This document shows positions 63,593-64,000 of a stretch of 64,000 bases of DNA, piece by piece. Every line of letters starts with the position of its first letter. Within the stretch, counting starts at the first letter, position 1. The notes beneath the pieces are model-generated. The model did no database searches. It was not told the origin of the DNA and worked only from the letters and a program-made list of their open reading frames with translations. Position numbers and translations under genes: made by a program. The stretch covers positions 80,168,981 to 80,232,980 of the forward strand of contig NC_088800.1 of assembly GCF_011386835.1 (NCBI RefSeq). The letters are read 5' to 3'. Origin of the DNA: Chrysemys picta bellii (taxonomy: Eukaryota > Chordata > Testudines > Emydidae).

Positions 63593-64000
63593 GAATGGGC
63601 ACACTGACTACCGTGTCCTCGAACACTGCTGAGTGGAGCCACCATTGGTTGCACCAGCGTAGGGGAAAAGTTGGCAGGCATTCCTTGCGTAGGCAGGGTT
63701 CCAGTCCCCAGCATGCCACCACAGGCGCATCTCTGCGTCCTTTATGCTGAGAGAGGAACTATTTCCCTCAAGAGAAAGCCACCGACTGAATTTCTCATGC
63801 CACAACCTTGATAAAGTTAAAAACAGCCAATTGCATTTCCTGGAGCTGTTTAATTCCACCTCCGTGTATGTGTGTGTGTGTGGTACCTCTCCCTACTGGC
63901 TGACGTGGGTGGAAACTAGCAGGACAAATCTTAAGAACTGTAAATAAAGCTATTTGACTGAGCTGACCTTTGAAATGCAACCTCTGCTGCCTCATGGCCT

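Larger units (their letters stand above)
57722..64000. other. MAP2K3 intron 1 or upstream region; no exon or CpG island found
   Basis: The first exon, which must end with one codon base (G) before GT, was not identified. No CpG island is visible. The stretch carries MIR, MITE, CR1 and Penelope-like sequence listed separately. Most of 58450-60080 and 61650-62880 shows nothing recognisable. Confidence 0.5.

Overview
This is a vertebrate genomic window, and most of it is non-coding. The repeat content points to a turtle: CR1 LINE tails (two different octamer ends), one nearly complete tRNA-derived SINE that looks like the cryptodiran Cry family, MIR-type SINEs, several hAT-type non-autonomous DNA transposons with intact 8-bp target duplications, a Tc1/mariner-like element, a solo retroviral-type LTR and four pieces of a Penelope-like family. 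There are no bacterial features, no operons and no CRISPR. Repeat families are named from memory of their consensus sequences, so the host call is an inference.

One protein-coding gene can be read with confidence: MAP2K3 (MKK3), the dual-specificity kinase that activates p38 MAP kinases, on the minus strand. Twelve coding exons lie between 57721 and the stop codon at 38871-38873. All visible splice sites are GT-AG and all phases join. The product from exon 2 onward is 343 residues, counting one Asp shared with the missing first exon, and it carries every kinase motif. The start codon and first exon were not found; they lie somewhere in 57722-64000 or beyond the right edge. Candidate poly(A) signals on the minus strand are at 37822-37827 and 35936-35941.

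Layout. 1-35 kb: intergenic DNA downstream of MAP2K3, filled with old repeats, with some repeat-poor AT-rich or CpG-rich patches that may be conserved non-coding elements (about 3490-4330, 8578-8700, 11280-11400, 17090-17240, 22490-22660). 35.9-38.87 kb: probable 3' UTR and flank. 38.87-57.72 kb: MAP2K3 exons and introns, the largest intron being 6.6 kb. 57.72-64 kb: intron 1 or upstream DNA with palindromic repeats, a transposon nested in a MIR, and a head-to-head Penelope-like inverted repeat. In human the gene after MAP2K3 is KCNJ12; its single long coding exon is not in the 38 kb to the left, so it should lie beyond the left edge if synteny holds.

The least ordinary signal is in the Penelope-like pieces. 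Three of the four copies hold a hammerhead-ribozyme-like core, and stem II shows a compensatory base change between copies. I see no sign of a new multi-gene system here.
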